DNA of 64,000 nt from contig JANPYM010000001.1 of the NCBI GenBank assembly GCA_025890175.1, positions 3,450,971-3,514,970 on the forward strand. Direction: 5' to 3'. The position numbers and the translations under genes are program-made. This DNA is from Ciborinia camelliae. Taxonomy: Eukaryota; Ascomycota; Leotiomycetes; Helotiales; Sclerotiniaceae. How positions within the stretch are numbered: position 1 is the first letter of the stretch; the number at the start of each line of letters is the position of its first letter. The notes below the pieces were generated by a model. It saw only the letters and a program-made list of their open reading frames with translations, was not told the origin of the DNA and did not search any database. Positions 1-14,862 of the stretch are shown here, piece after piece.

Positions 1-1471
1 AAATTATTGCAAACACTGCTGGGGGGAGAAATCAATCTCATGACTTGCCCCTTCTATTTTCATCAAGGAGGGTTTGCTTCATCAATGACCAAAGTCTAGC
101 CCAACAGCCTGCATAATGTGGTGTCAATTAATCAATTTGCTTATTTGTAACTTTGAAATGGGATCATGAGTATGAGACTATACTTCCTTCTACATATTAA
201 TTAGGGCTTTAGTCTGGAAATGTTCAGCAGACATATATACTGCTTAGCTATCACCCATTGAAAACACCTAGAGAGCTTCTGATGTCTTAATGGATTCCCC
301 AGGGGGGTTATGACAAGCTCACTCTAATCCAAGTCCCACAAGAAAACATAGGAGGTGCATTAGTTATCTTGAGTGAGTCCAAGTTTCCAGATCCATAAGG
401 ACAACTTGAGAGCTGTCTTCAGCGAGAGAATTCTACAGCACCAATGATAGAATATCTCTTTTTGATTATTTTCCCTTTGAGCTTTTGTGGTCAGTCAAGA
501 CTTACTCATTTGCATTTTGAGATTCAGTCGTGGGATTGCCATTGATATATTGATGGAAGCTTCGAACATGATTAGGGGAGCCCCCTGAGTAGCAGCAAAC
601 AGCACTTGACCATACTTTTTGTTCACTGTCTACTAACAACTTGGGTTCCTCATAACGCTGACATTCTTGGCTATCCCGTCACAGTCTACTGGGCCTCTTG
701 TTTGATCCCAAAATGAATGATTTGCCCAGGTCTGGTGTATCCATGATGATATCCGAAACGGCGGTTGCGACGGCTCTTGAGTATATACTCTTTCCCAAGG
801 CAGGTATGATTGAAACTTGTCAACTGATGGTTCTGGTGGTTGATAGCTAGGTAGTCATTCTGCTCTCTAATAATTAGGTAAGATTACATCTCACACCGAA
901 AGTTTGCCGGGCTTACCTAATATCTACTACACAGGCCCTTCCCGAGGTCAGCCAACTAAAGACAGAAATATCAAAAGTTATTAGTAAGCAGGCTTTCCCC
1001 CACCTACAATAGTCAATTTCTTTTCATGATCAAAATACCGAATTTCGAAGCCGATACGAGTTGCAATTGATGACAATCAATACAAGCGATATGATTGGAC
1101 CACCCTCCGCATTCCCCCATACATTCCCCTCAATATTTCAAAGTAGAACTTGCCGTGGACTTTCCCGTTACACTTTAAAACTCCTTCTAGCTTTTTTCTG
1201 ATCTCCGGGATGAGATCAAGGTAATCAATTCAACTTTAAAATGTACCAGATGATGCCGGATTAAGTGCCGTTCAGGGTTTTCGACCTCGACCTCTGATAC
1301 AAAGTAATGTAAGATTTCTTATTAAAGTCTCCCGGCTTCCCCTTTACTTCTTTTACTTCTCTCTTGAATCTTCATAGCCATTAATCTTTTCCTATATATG
1401 TATTTCGATTGAATACTCTTTTCTCTATTCAATCCCTCAAACCTACCATTTTCACATTTCCAATCGTAGCT
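1..1471. other. Upstream non-coding region
   Basis: No reading frame of useful length or recognisable protein is visible on either strand. The last 150 bases are rich in T and C, with a TATATATG word near 1395, as expected of a fungal promoter and leader for the flavoprotein gene that follows. A gene cut off by the window start cannot be excluded. Confidence 0.5.
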
Positions 1472-3536
<2,065 letters not shown>

Positions 3537-4275
3537 AGTTGGAATGCATATGCATCTGCATTATATAATTTGATACCAGCAGCGATGGATTTAGAATGGA
3601 GTTTGGTTAAAATGTATACTCGATGATATAAGTACAAATAGATATGAAGCAATTTTCAAATATGTATAACTGTACCCCTGAAAACCCCATGAACATTAAT
3701 ATAATAATAACATCTTCATCTTACACCAGTACCATATCTACTATATCAGTGAAGTTATTATATGTTGGAATATGGATGAACTCATCCGATTTGCCGGGCC
3801 TGAAAGAACTGAACCCAGCCCCAAACCCCAGCCCCGGATTTTTTTTGCTCCGGCATCCAGTTAGTACCGTACCCTACCTCGTACCTAGTTTCAGCCGCAG
3901 TGTCGCATCCAGTTTCCAGGTGTACTGTGTAAACAATTTGAGCGCCGCTTTGTCCTCAAAACTTTAAATCTTCCATCACCTCCAGCTAGCACCACTCCAA
4001 TTCTTCTTTCATCATTGATTTGTCGCAAACCTCATAAACCCACAACTATTCACAACCACTACCTACCTAAGTTAAGGTATAACCTTCCCAAATTCAAACC
4101 ATCAGATTAATAACAACGTATCCATGAAATCATCAACATTTAACATTTAATATTCAACATCCACCAAAAAGACGTAAAAGTAATTGGAGGAATACCTTTA
4201 CCTTTACGTACGGTATTTACCTATTTTTTCAATGTTGAACATCCCCGGCAATAAAAAGATCTTCTCCTCTTCGTC
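3537..4275. other. Intergenic region between flavoprotein and SUMO protease genes
   Basis: This holds the 3' end of the flavoprotein gene and the promoter of the next. The final 300 bases are A/C-rich with CAAC and CACC runs and no long frame. A 107-codon frame at 3644-3967 has no protein-like features and is not called. Confidence 0.5.
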
Positions 4276-5940
4276 ATGACCAGTCTTAAGCGCAAAGCTA
4301 GTCAAGAATTAACTCGCAATTCTATAGAAGTGATTGAGGTATGTCCAAAACTCCAAAGAGGTTTAGCATTTAAGGCTGAGGGGCGGGCTAATGTTTCTCT
4401 AAGCCAATTCAAGGAGAAGAAATGTTTGAGACTATAAAAGACTGGTTCTGGGGCGCTTTAGAATGGCTTCGTAGAAGGGTCCATCCGGCATACACCGATT
4501 TGAACTATAGTAATATTGATGGTGAGCGATACCACTACACCACTGCATACCGTATTATCCACCTGCGTTACTAAGAAATTTTTGACAGTAGTCGCGAACG
4601 ATCATACTCAGACTGCGGAAGCGAGAGAAGATGTGTCTACGGCGATCAAGCGGCAGAAAAATAAATCAAAGGGTCGCGCGCACAGGACGAACTCAAGCCA
4701 ACAACGAGATAGAATAAACATGGATGAAACGGAGAGCTTATCGGAAGAAGAACTCAGAGCGAGGGCCGACGCGCAATGGATCCCGCCAGCATTTGGTGCT
4801 CCTACGAAACGTGTAGAACGAGAAGTTATAGTAATTTCAGACGATGAGGATGATGTTGAAGAGGAGAGGCCAAAATCAATAGCGGATTTACTGCGATCAC
4901 CGCGTTCACCCAAGTCTCCGACTGTACGCCTCCAACCAATGAAACTGCAGAGACGCACACCTGCGATCCAAGATGGGAGTTCTTTACATGAGCGTTTGGC
5001 CGATCTATTAAACCTAGATGATGATAAGGAAGATAAAACCGAACGTTCGCCCTTTGCTATCTCGACACGAGCTCAAGAAAAAATAAGAAGGGACGCGGAG
5101 GCGCGAAAGCTCAAAGAAAAACAAGAAAAGATTCGAATCGCCAAGGAACGCAGATTAACACGACGAGATCCATCGAACCGTTTAATACATGAGTTAGAAT
5201 CCAAATGGGAGAACACCATACGTGAAGCCCTGGATCGTGCTCGAAAGAATGCGAATTTACCGATCACTAAATCGCAGGGTGGTACACCACTACACTTCAA
5301 AGATTTTGGAACTCTACTTGGAAAAACCGCATGGCTCAATGATGAGATTATCAACACTTATATTGAATGGGTGGTGGAAGCTGCGAACGAATTTGCAGAA
5401 GCAGAAGCAAAAGCTTTCGGCGAACCTGTCGGGAAAGTTCCAAAATTCATAGCACACAACAGTTTCTTCTACGAGAACTTGGACAAGAAGGGTCCAAGTA
5501 GCACACAACGTCTGATGAATAGGAAGAAAGCGCCTGGGGTCTCTCTACTTCAGGTTGATACCGTGTTTGTTCCTATCTGCAGAGGTAGCCATTGGACTGT
5601 CGGAGTTGTACGGCCTATGGCTAGAACTATCGAGTATTTTGACAGTTTGCAAGGATCTTCCGATAAATTCATTAAACTGATGCGTGGATGGCTGAAATTT
5701 CAACTTGGTGCGGACTACAAGGAAGAGGAATGGAAGACACCAAATACTGGTTGTACTATACAGATGAATGGCTTTGACTGTGGAGTATTCGTCTGCACAA
5801 ATGCTCTCTGCGTTGCTCTGGGCGTCAATACCGATTGTTATAATGGAGCGGATATGGCGATCATGAGAAGGAACATCGCGGCCCTCCTAATTAATGAAGG
5901 CTTCCAAGGAGATTTCGCTTGGGGCCTAGGGGTGTTTTAA
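4276..5940 (+). CDS. ulp1: Ulp1-like SUMO-specific cysteine protease (family C48)
   Basis: Three exons: 4276-4338, 4404-4521, 4589-5940, giving 510 aa. The first two were found by following splice sites upstream of the long frame. Introns carry GTATGT and GTGAGC donors and GCTAATG and TTACTAAG branch words. The C-terminal ~220 residues are a C48 catalytic domain: LNDEIINTYIEW leads in, then His395 (SHWTVGV), Asp412 (YFDSLQ), Gln452 and Cys458 (NGFDCGVF) form the expected catalytic set. The N-terminal half is charged, coiled and probably disordered, as in yeast Ulp1 where it targets the nuclear pore. Expected roles are SUMO precursor maturation and removal of SUMO from conjugates. Ulp1 is favoured over Ulp2 because the catalytic domain ends the protein; this was not tested by phylogeny. 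Confidence 0.9.
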
Positions 5941-6687
5941 ATGTATTATGTATTTTTGGGTCGGGCGTTTTGAGGGAATAAAGGAACGATACCCATTCTG
6001 TGTTGTATAAGGCTGGCTGGCAGGTTGCTGTAAGGTTTGCAGATATATTTGATAGATGGAGTCTCGGTCAGGGAAAGGAGAGCCGAAGTAACAAACGAGA
6101 TTGTATGGGTTGAATATGATTGACATGAACATATGTAGAAGATGGCATGGCCTCAAAATTTAGATTCCATCCGATGAAGCCTCGTGCCTGTTTGGCTATT
6201 TATATTTATTGGCAGTCTGGATCATATGGGTTAGAAAATAAACTATATATCATAATTCAAAACTCAAAACTCACGAAATCGCACAATCACACAATCACAT
6301 CACGATACAAAACAATAACAATCATCGATATCAATATCATGCATGACCACATGGCTATTCTCCCTACAATCAGTCACATCACAAACCAACATATATGATA
6401 TATGGTATCATTCATATACCCCGGTTAAAATGCTCACCCCACAAACTGCAGTTCATCATCCTTCTAGAATCCCCACTAAACTCAATACACCGAATCCCAC
6501 TGCTAACCTCGATCTCATATCTGCAAGTCATCTACTACACCTTCTTTGCAGCATAAACACTCCCTATCTTTGTAAATATCAATCGATTTTACTTAGATGA
6601 AAGTTGCAAATATTATACATACCTAGAGATACGAGACAATAGGCATTGTTTTCAGACGAATGATAGGAGGGGAATCTCCAAGATAAG
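5941..6687. other. Intergenic region
   Basis: About 750 bases of A/T- and CA-rich sequence between two genes on the same strand. Short frames at 6147-6600 look random (low complexity in Ile, Thr and His). It should hold the ulp1 terminator and the promoter of the WD40 gene. Confidence 0.45.
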
Positions 6688-9600
6688 ATGTCGATGGCCA
6701 AGAAGGCACGGCAGAGGATAAGTTATGGTATGTCTTACTGCCCCTGATCTCGTTTGATGGAATGTCGTCTTTTTACTTTTCTGCGGGAGTTATGGGGGAA
6801 TGACATAGGATTGCCCAAAATCTAATTAATGATTCTGTATGGTTTATAGTCTTACCACTTGCGAATTCTCCGGGCGGACATAGATTGGGTGTGAATGGTT
6901 TGGCCGTGGATAGTGAGCAGTCAATTTTGTGAGTTTGTAGCTCTTGTGCTGTGGTTTTACTTCTTTTGTCCTATGTCAGCGGGGTTGCGAAAGGAATTGT
7001 GGCAAGCAGTGGGCGCATAGGTTAACAAGACCAAGATATTCAGGAGGCCGAGATGGCGCTATTTGCGCCTGGGATTTAAATCTTGATCTGCGACGGAAAG
7101 AATCCTACGCCGAGGACCCATTCGACGAACAATCTTTCGAATCCAAACCAGCATCTGCGACAACATTCAGAGCGCAAACTCAGGCACATACACATTGGGT
7201 TAATGACGTAGTACTTGCGAAAAATAATACGGCATTGGTGAGCGCATCGAGCGATTTAACTGTGAGGGTTTGGAGACCTTTAGAGAAGGACAGTGAACCG
7301 GTGACAATTGGTCAACATGCGGATTATGTGAAATGTCTAGCCAGTCCTGGCAGTGCCGCAAATTGGGTTGCTTCGGGTGGTCTGGATCGACGAATTTGTC
7401 TTTGGGATTTGAATGGAGCCGGAAAACAACTCGAGATTGAAGTGGGAGATGAGGATACTTCTGAAAAGGGATCGGTGTATGCGTTGAGTACAGGAAGTCA
7501 TATACTGGCGGCTGGAGGACCGGAATCGATTGTGCGCCTATGGGATTCGAGGACTGGAAAGAGAATTACGAAGTTTGTGGGTCATACGGATAATGTTAGG
7601 GATATATTGATTAATGAAGCGGGCGATATGATTATGACTGCAAGTTCGGACCAGACGGTTAAAGTGTGGAGTATGACGGCTGGAAGATGTATGCATACGC
7701 TCACTATGCATAATGATAGCGTCTGGTCGCTATTCTCCGAGGATCCATCGCTGGGCGTTTTTTACAGTAGTGATCGCTCTGGACTGGTCGCCAAAACGGA
7801 CATCAGGGGTACATTGGGAGAATTAGATGATGGGATTTCACTGGCGCTTGCTCAGGAGAATGATGGTGTTACGAGAGTTATTGCTTCCGGGGAGCATATT
7901 TGGACGGCCACGTCAAGTTCCTCTATCAATCGCTGGGCCGATGTCGATACTGGATCAGATATACAATTACCGGAAGCTTACCAACGTCATCGTACTTCCA
8001 GCTCGGTGTCGAGACCTAGCGGGGCTTCACCTCCTCCTACGAGCGGTCATTCCAAGAAAGAGATTCCTCTGAAATCAATCTTGAGGATATCAAACACGGC
8101 AAGTTTCCCCGCATCAACTTTAAGAGATTCAGATTCTGCTACCAACTTCTCTATAACGAGCGGTGGGAGGAAAACCTCTGAACCAATTCTGGATCCGGAT
8201 TTGGGACTGATTGTCCCATTTCATGCATTACCTGAAGAAACTATTGAGGGACAACACGGTCTAGTGAAGCACAAGCTTTTGAATGATCGTAGGAGAGTTT
8301 TGACTCTTGATACTGCTGGAGATGTGCTATTATGGGATCTTCTTAAGGTAGGTGGATCTTATTTAGAAGGTCCGTGCCGGGATCTAATACATGATATAGT
8401 GCAAGCCCGTTCAATCTTTCGGAAAATGTCATCTCGAAGATGTGGAGCCGGAAGTTAATACTATGGAAGCTGTGGCGCCTTGGTGTTCGTTGGATACTAG
8501 AACTGGTCGATTAGCTGTTGTTTTAGAGGAGTATAATTGCTTCGATGCAGAGATGTATGCGGATGAATTGGATTTAAAAGATGATATCGAGTTCCGAGAA
8601 GATCAGAGAAGTGAGTCTATTTTGGGGAGATTATGAGGTTTGACGCTAACAATTGTATAGTAAACCTTGGAAAGTGGATATTACGATACATTTTCTCTAG
8701 ACTGATTGATGAGCAGATCAAGAAGGATCAAGTCTTCCGGACCGAGCTCAACGAAACTGCCAAAGCAAGACAAGAAGCTAATCCACCAATCTCAATCATT
8801 ATACCCAATTCCTCTATAACTGCCTGGGACCAACATGGAAGCTTAACTCCTCGAGCAAATGGCAATTATTATCCTGCCATGACCCCTGGAATGGGTATTG
8901 GTATTGCTACCCCTGCACCTGGAAATCTGCCTTCTGTATCTGAAGATGGTGGACCGCTGGATAAGAGAGGGTCGCATGCAAGCCGGAGCTCGGCAGAAAA
9001 AGCAGACTACTTTGGAAGCTCAGCAATTGCAAACGACCCTCCTAAACAGCCAGTCGTAACAACAAGTGATAGTCAAGAAGTGCCCAAATCCCCAGCGATA
9101 GATCCGGAAAAGGAAAACAATGGCAAAGATAGCAGCACATCATTTGGCAAGAAATTCCGTAAAGGGATGTCTTTTGGAACCAAGAAGCTCGGTCGTTCCT
9201 CCTCTACTACAATGGATAAACCGGTTGTATTAGATGACAACAAAGATAAAGCTACAGACGAAGGATCCGAGTCCTCTGAAGCCGGCGATAAACTTCCGGC
9301 TGAGAGAGAAGTCGAAGATAATTTCAACGGAGTAATACAGAAGATTCGTAACGAATACGACAGATTGATTACGGAGAATGCGGCTCAAGAAGTTGAGAGT
9401 GGTCTCACACCTAGTTTACCGAGTGAGACACCTGTGCTAAAGATCCCTGGTGGAACTACGGTTATTATCCAGGAGGAAACTAGCGGGGGTGTGAAAGATC
9501 TGTATAGGGGTAGTGTAGAGACAGTAGGTGAAGATGCCGATATTATTGGCGAAAGAGCTCCAATGTGGTTGGGCGAGTTGCTCCTAAAGGTATCTATCTC

Positions 9601-10261
9601 TGCCTCTCCCCCGTTTCATGTCTCTCCTTTGAGTACAAGAAACCAACTAACCAATCAACTAGAATAAAATCCCAATCAAAGATCCCATCAAAGTCTCATT
9701 CATTCTCCAACCTTATCAAGACCTTCTCCCCTCCATCGCAGGCCCAGATGGCAATGCGAGACTCAATGCAAATCGCATGTTGAGAGTCAAAAAGATTCTG
9801 GCGTATGTGGCGGAGAGGATTGAACCGTTGAGTGAGCAGCCGGATCCGAAGGAGATGAAGCCCGAGGATTATTTGGAGTTATACTGTTATGAGCAGGTTT
9901 GTTTTGTCTATTTTTTAATTTCTCCCCTTGCATCTCCCAGATATTCATTGTTATTTCGGTGGAAATCTCGGGAATCAGGTGTCGGGGCGGGCTATAAACG
10001 AGATGAGAAAACGAAACTAACACAAATCCCACCCAGAAACTCCCCATCACAATGTCCCTCGCCACCCTCCGCGCACACATCTGGAAGGGCGGCGCGGATG
10101 TAATGCTGTATTATAAGAGTAATGGGAGGAGAAGTATCAAATATGAGAAGGTCATTGAGGAAGTTGGGGAGGCGCAGCAGAATATTGGTAATGGCGGAAG
10201 TGGAAGTGGAGGTGGAGCGGCAGCTCCGGCTGGTGTTACCACTTCTTTTGTTGGTCCATAG
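6688..10261 (+). CDS. WDR48: WDR48/UAF1-family WD40 protein (deubiquitinase activator)
   Basis: Seven exons: 6688-6727, 6850-6928, 7036-8347, 8400-8610, 8661-9589, 9663-9896, 10037-10261, giving 1009 aa. The third exon could instead start at 7030 in the same frame. The N-terminus ([12 protein letters not shown]) and [13 protein letters not shown] open a propeller of seven or eight WD repeats, including [25 protein letters not shown] and [13 protein letters not shown]. About residues 480-1009 carry the WDR48 C-terminal region (DUF3337), with [11 protein letters not shown], a long Ser/Lys-rich linker, and a final ubiquitin-like segment [12 protein letters not shown]. Family members (human WDR48/UAF1, fission yeast Bun107) bind and activate USP-type deubiquitinases. 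The family call is firm; the partner enzyme is not in this window. Confidence 0.9.
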
Positions 10262-13200
10262 ATGAGTTTTGGGGATGGGGAAGAGGAAATAGGAAGGGGA
10301 AGAAAGAAATCTTTTGGTTATGGGATAGATGGCTGGCGTGTTAAGGGACGCAGGGGTTCATTTAGTATAACGAAAGCGAAAGGGGTGGGGTGGGGGGGTA
10401 TATGGATTGATGAATGAGGTTTAAACCCCTTTTGCAGAAAGGCAGGGAATAGTAGTGTATCCTATGCAGCTAGCTTGGTGTAAGATGCTGGCTGGATGCT
10501 GGGGCGGTGATATTTAGGGATAAATAAAATTCCTGCCTTTCTATCTTCTTGTAGGGGGGACTGGACTCTGGAGTTAAGCGTCGGTCGGGTCGAGATGTGA
10601 AATGAGAAATTCGACATCTCTCGTAGGATGGATGGTTTCACCTAACTCTGCTTTGACGGGATTTGATATCGATGCGAGGTATAAGAGGTGAGGACTTCCA
10701 CTCGTATGAAATGAAACATTCATTAAACATGGGTAGAGTAGACAGTTTTTACATACATACCTAGGTGCGGATCACATTACAGATACCTCTCTGCGTTTAC
10801 ATAGATAGGTATGTGATGGGTATCTAGGTATATGTAATCATCCTCGGTACTGAAAGCGTGGGTGAGCTTTACCTAGGTACCTAGTTCAAGTCCACGCGTA
10901 GTATATTACGGATCATTATCAATCAGAGGATGTCCCCATCTCGGATCATGCATGGCATGGCATGGGAAGGGAAGGGAAAGCAAGAGTGTGGTAAAGTGGT
11001 CCGATCGTACCAACGGTTGGTATGAATACCATTGTCGAACTTGAAAAATGGAGGAGGATAGAGAGAGGTTGTTGCGGTTCATACGTGGTGAGGTTTGCTC
11101 ATTTGAGGGAAACGAAGGGAGATGGGGTTTTTTGGCTTTTGATGTGAGGGTAGGTATGTAGGTAGGTAGGGAGGTAGGTAGGTAGGGAGGTAGGTAGGTA
11201 GGGAGGTAGGTAGGTAGGGAGGTAGGTAGGTAGGGATTCTGCAATATCTTCTTTTCGGATTGGTAAATTCAAATGGAAATTCAACTTCAACTTTACGTAT
11301 CCCCCTCGGATATTATAATTTATTTTACCGACACATGCGATAATACTCATATCAACCCAAACAAACAAACAAACCCATCCATCCATCCCCTCACTAACAA
11401 AAATAAAAGAAATAGGGAAGGACCACATAGCGGCCGGGTGGGTTAGGTGGCGCACTGCAGTAGTGTCGAAATGCGAGCGGGCTCTCTCGCTAATATTCTA
11501 CTCGGAGGGGGAGGGAGGGGAATTGCACACTTGGATAGAGTACGTCGGCTGTCTGGGGATGGTTGGAATTGTTTTGCTTTTTGGGGGGGAGGTCTGGGGT
11601 TGTGGTTTTGGTTATGGGGTTGGGGGTTGGGGAGGAGAGGGGAGAGGAGAGAGAGGAGTGGTTGTTGGTTGTCGTTGAAATATGTGGGGCGGAGGGGGGC
11701 TTGAGGGGAAGCGAGTCGTGATGAGAGGTTTTTTTTGTGGGATGGATGGCATCTTTATGATTGTGTGAATTGATTTTTCGGGGTTTGTTTCTTCTTGTTT
11801 TTTCTTTTTGGGTGCGTGGAGAGAGGAGAGTGGTGCGTACGCGCTACCCTATCCGCTGGATTTTTCTACTCTTTCTATATCATGTCTCTAGGTTGCTCTT
11901 TAGCTTGACCACGATTTAAGTTGGATGAATATAGGTGGTTTAAGAAAGGAAGATGTTACTAAAATGGATTGATTGATCGCAGATCATGGCATGGAAATTG
12001 CACTATAACAGGATTTGATCGGGATAATTATTTCAGTGATAAACTTGGTTCATCCAGTATCCAATATTACCCAAGAACGATCGGTTACAGCAAGTCGGCA
12101 GCAGCTTTACGTCCGTGGTCAGAGGTAAAGTATTCCATCTCGTGAGAATTGGTAGAAGAGTGGAGTTCGGGGGGAATGTTGAGTTGATGCTTGTCGCTGT
12201 CGAATCAAATAATGGTAAGGAGGCAATGAGACGAAGATCTGTTGCTGTTATTATTCCATGTCACTTAGATATCATAAAGTCTTCTCTTCTACTCCTCTCT
12301 AGAATCATAACCATTCCTACCTATCTAAGATACAACCTAGTTGGAACACTGAAGATGCTAACGGTTATCATAGGCCCAGAAAAGCCTAGGGGGCTTGTAT
12401 GATATTTCCTAGACCCATGACATATCTTTCCACGCGATAACTGACATGCTTTTTATATATCCGGTGCTCGTGATACTCTGCTCTAGCTACTTTTGCGCAC
12501 CTAACCGTACCCCCAGATATCAACTGGATATCCTTCTCTGCTCTCATTGCCCCTCTTGCTCCATCAGATTCACCACACCATCCATCTCTAATTCGGCAAA
12601 GCAAATGATATTTTGTTTAGAACCATAGTTGTGGAATACATATGTTTTGCATTATAAAAGTTCTTTGGATCGATTGATTTTCTGCACTGTAAACTCGCTG
12701 CTCTCTCCAATGCAGAGTTTCAGGTCTGTTTACGGAACTCCAAAATTCTTGGAACTCTGAGAAAGAGAGAGAGAGACCAGGAGACTCAGTCTCCGCCGAT
12801 AAAAATTGGAAAAGCTAAGGTGGCTTATAGAGAGAGCGATGATTCGATTGGTGAGTATCGCTGTCGAAACTAAACGTCATTATCCGGATGAAGCACTCTC
12901 GCTGTCATACATGCCCCAACACCATTTCAGAATGTTGGAATACCTCAGACTTCCAAGTTTTAAGTATGAGTATGAATATAAGTTGAAGAATACCTGCGAA
13001 AAGCATGCGGAATATATTTACATCCTTTTTGTTCCCTGTGCAATGTTTTTCTTTGTCTCCTCCTCAAAATACTGTATTCCGAAGCTTCTCTTATATCTCT
13101 TATATACCTCTTTCTCCTCTTTCCCCGGCCCACCCCAGACTCAACCCCAAATTAACCACTCTAAACGACACTAAATTTCTCACTTGAAGTTCTAACCCAT

Positions 13201-14862
13201 GTGTTCTGACTCGGGTGATTCATCACGTTAAAAGGTTAACATCAAAATTGAGCCATAACTACGATAAAAGAGCATTTCCCGAGTCTCTTCCAAACCCGGA
13301 TGAGTGTGGCTATATTCTATTAAGAAGAAGCACATAGACTTCCGACTCAGCCTATGATTGATTTGGGATACTCGACATTACTCAACAGATACTACTCAGT
13401 TAGGATGATGACACCTTTGAGATGATGGGAGGAGGTATATCATTAGTTTCTACGAATATTAAATATGATGTTGCAAGGCCGGTAGGAAATTAAACGTGTA
13501 GCACTGTCACCTTATATCTTACTCCAAGCGTGACAACGTCATTGAATTACGGATTTCATATATGAATAGGTACGAATGAACATATTACTAGAGGGAGGCC
13601 AACATTTCCATCACATTCAATGCCTTCTTTCTTATCTAAATAATGCATGCTCTTTGTTGTACATCTCACATCTCACATCTCATATCTTATCTCCAGGGGA
13701 TTCAGACAGACAATACCTAATCACTAATAACTAGATAGATAGGTATACATAGGTAATATAAGAGATATACATCTAAAAGCCGCTAACTTACAAGCCTTAA
13801 GCTAAAACTATCAGAAATATCAGAGCTATCAGAACTATCAGAACTAAACTAAAAGATTGATTAGTAGGATAGGTAATCTTCCAATCGTTTTGTTGCACAC
13901 CTCTCATCTCCGAGGTTTCCGGTAGAATGGGCTAGAACATCATTCTCCATATTTCTATCTTTTTTTATCTTCTTGTTGCACATCTGTTATCCCCGGGGTT
14001 TCCGGTGGAAGAAAAGAGAAGAATGATGGTGAGGAAGATATACATACATACAGGTATGTTGGCGAAAGTATAAGAGCAGACTATCTAGACAGGATTTACT
14101 TGGGGTAGGAAGGGAAGGAACAATTTTTGCAATCCCCGGTAACTATTCTCACCGGGTACAAATATGTAAGATCTTAGCTAAATACTTCATTAGTCATCAT
14201 GGCAAAAGACTCTACTTGGAATTTATCACATCGGTATCACGCGCCATTAGATGCTTGACTAGATTGACAATTCATTGTTTCTTTCAAATTTGAACTATCT
14301 GAAGCCATGCAAGTCCAAGAAGCTTTTTGGCGGTGAGATCCAATCCCCTAGGTTTACTGTAGCCGTTGCAGTCCGATATTTCCTTGAAATTTAGTCATGA
14401 TATATTCATCGACAGACTGAATATTGTCAACAACTAGCAGTATGAATCCATAAAATACAAGGCTCTGGTGCGAGTAAGATGTATTCATCTCCTCAAATTG
14501 GTTCAACGTTGACAAAAGAAGTCTGTTGGTGGGGTTTGCATGTAGAGAATGATGCTCCTCAAAAGTTTGGAGAGTGGCCGAAATCAAATTAACAATGAGG
14601 TGCCGGCCCGCCTATTTCTGGTGTATAGTGATATTCTCCTGAGAGACCTCGTGGAAGAAACTCGAATTCTCATGTCATGTCATCAGAATGACATAAGGCA
14701 TTGCCTCATGATGAAGTCGTAGGATTATCAATCCATGTCAGCAAGGAATTAGAGCACCACGTCCTTGATTTTCATATAACGGAAGGTCTTTGACTTAAAC
14801 CCGCGTTGCATATGATGTATCTCCGTTAGATATGCAACAAAAATTCAAATGAATATCAGTGC
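10262..14862. other. 4.6-kb intergenic region, no gene seen
   Basis: It lies between the 3' ends of the WD40 gene (+) and the TYW4 gene (-). It contains a G-rich tandem repeat near 11.15-11.24 kb, T/G-rich stretches at 11.45-11.85 kb, scattered CCTAGGTA words (10.76, 10.87 kb) and low-complexity A/T/C tracts. Frames of 60-122 codons here, such as 12806-13174, show no domain and no splice-linked continuation. A non-coding transcript is possible but cannot be shown. Confidence 0.5.
11150..11236. repeat. G-rich tandem repeat with 16-bp higher-order unit
   Basis: TAGG tetramers are organised in a 16-bp period: three GGTA steps followed by GGGA, repeated about five times. On the opposite strand it reads as TACC repeats and creates artefact frames made of Leu-Pro-Thr-Tyr. 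Confidence 0.9.

Noticed and set aside
3644..3967. 107-codon frame after the phenol hydroxylase gene
   Set aside because: Low-complexity Ser/Thr/Ile composition in a promoter and 3' UTR region.
11099..11704. Pro/Leu/Tyr-repeat frames and a Gly/Trp-rich frame around the G-rich repeat
   Set aside because: They are products of the TAGG repeat and G-rich composition; no real protein features.
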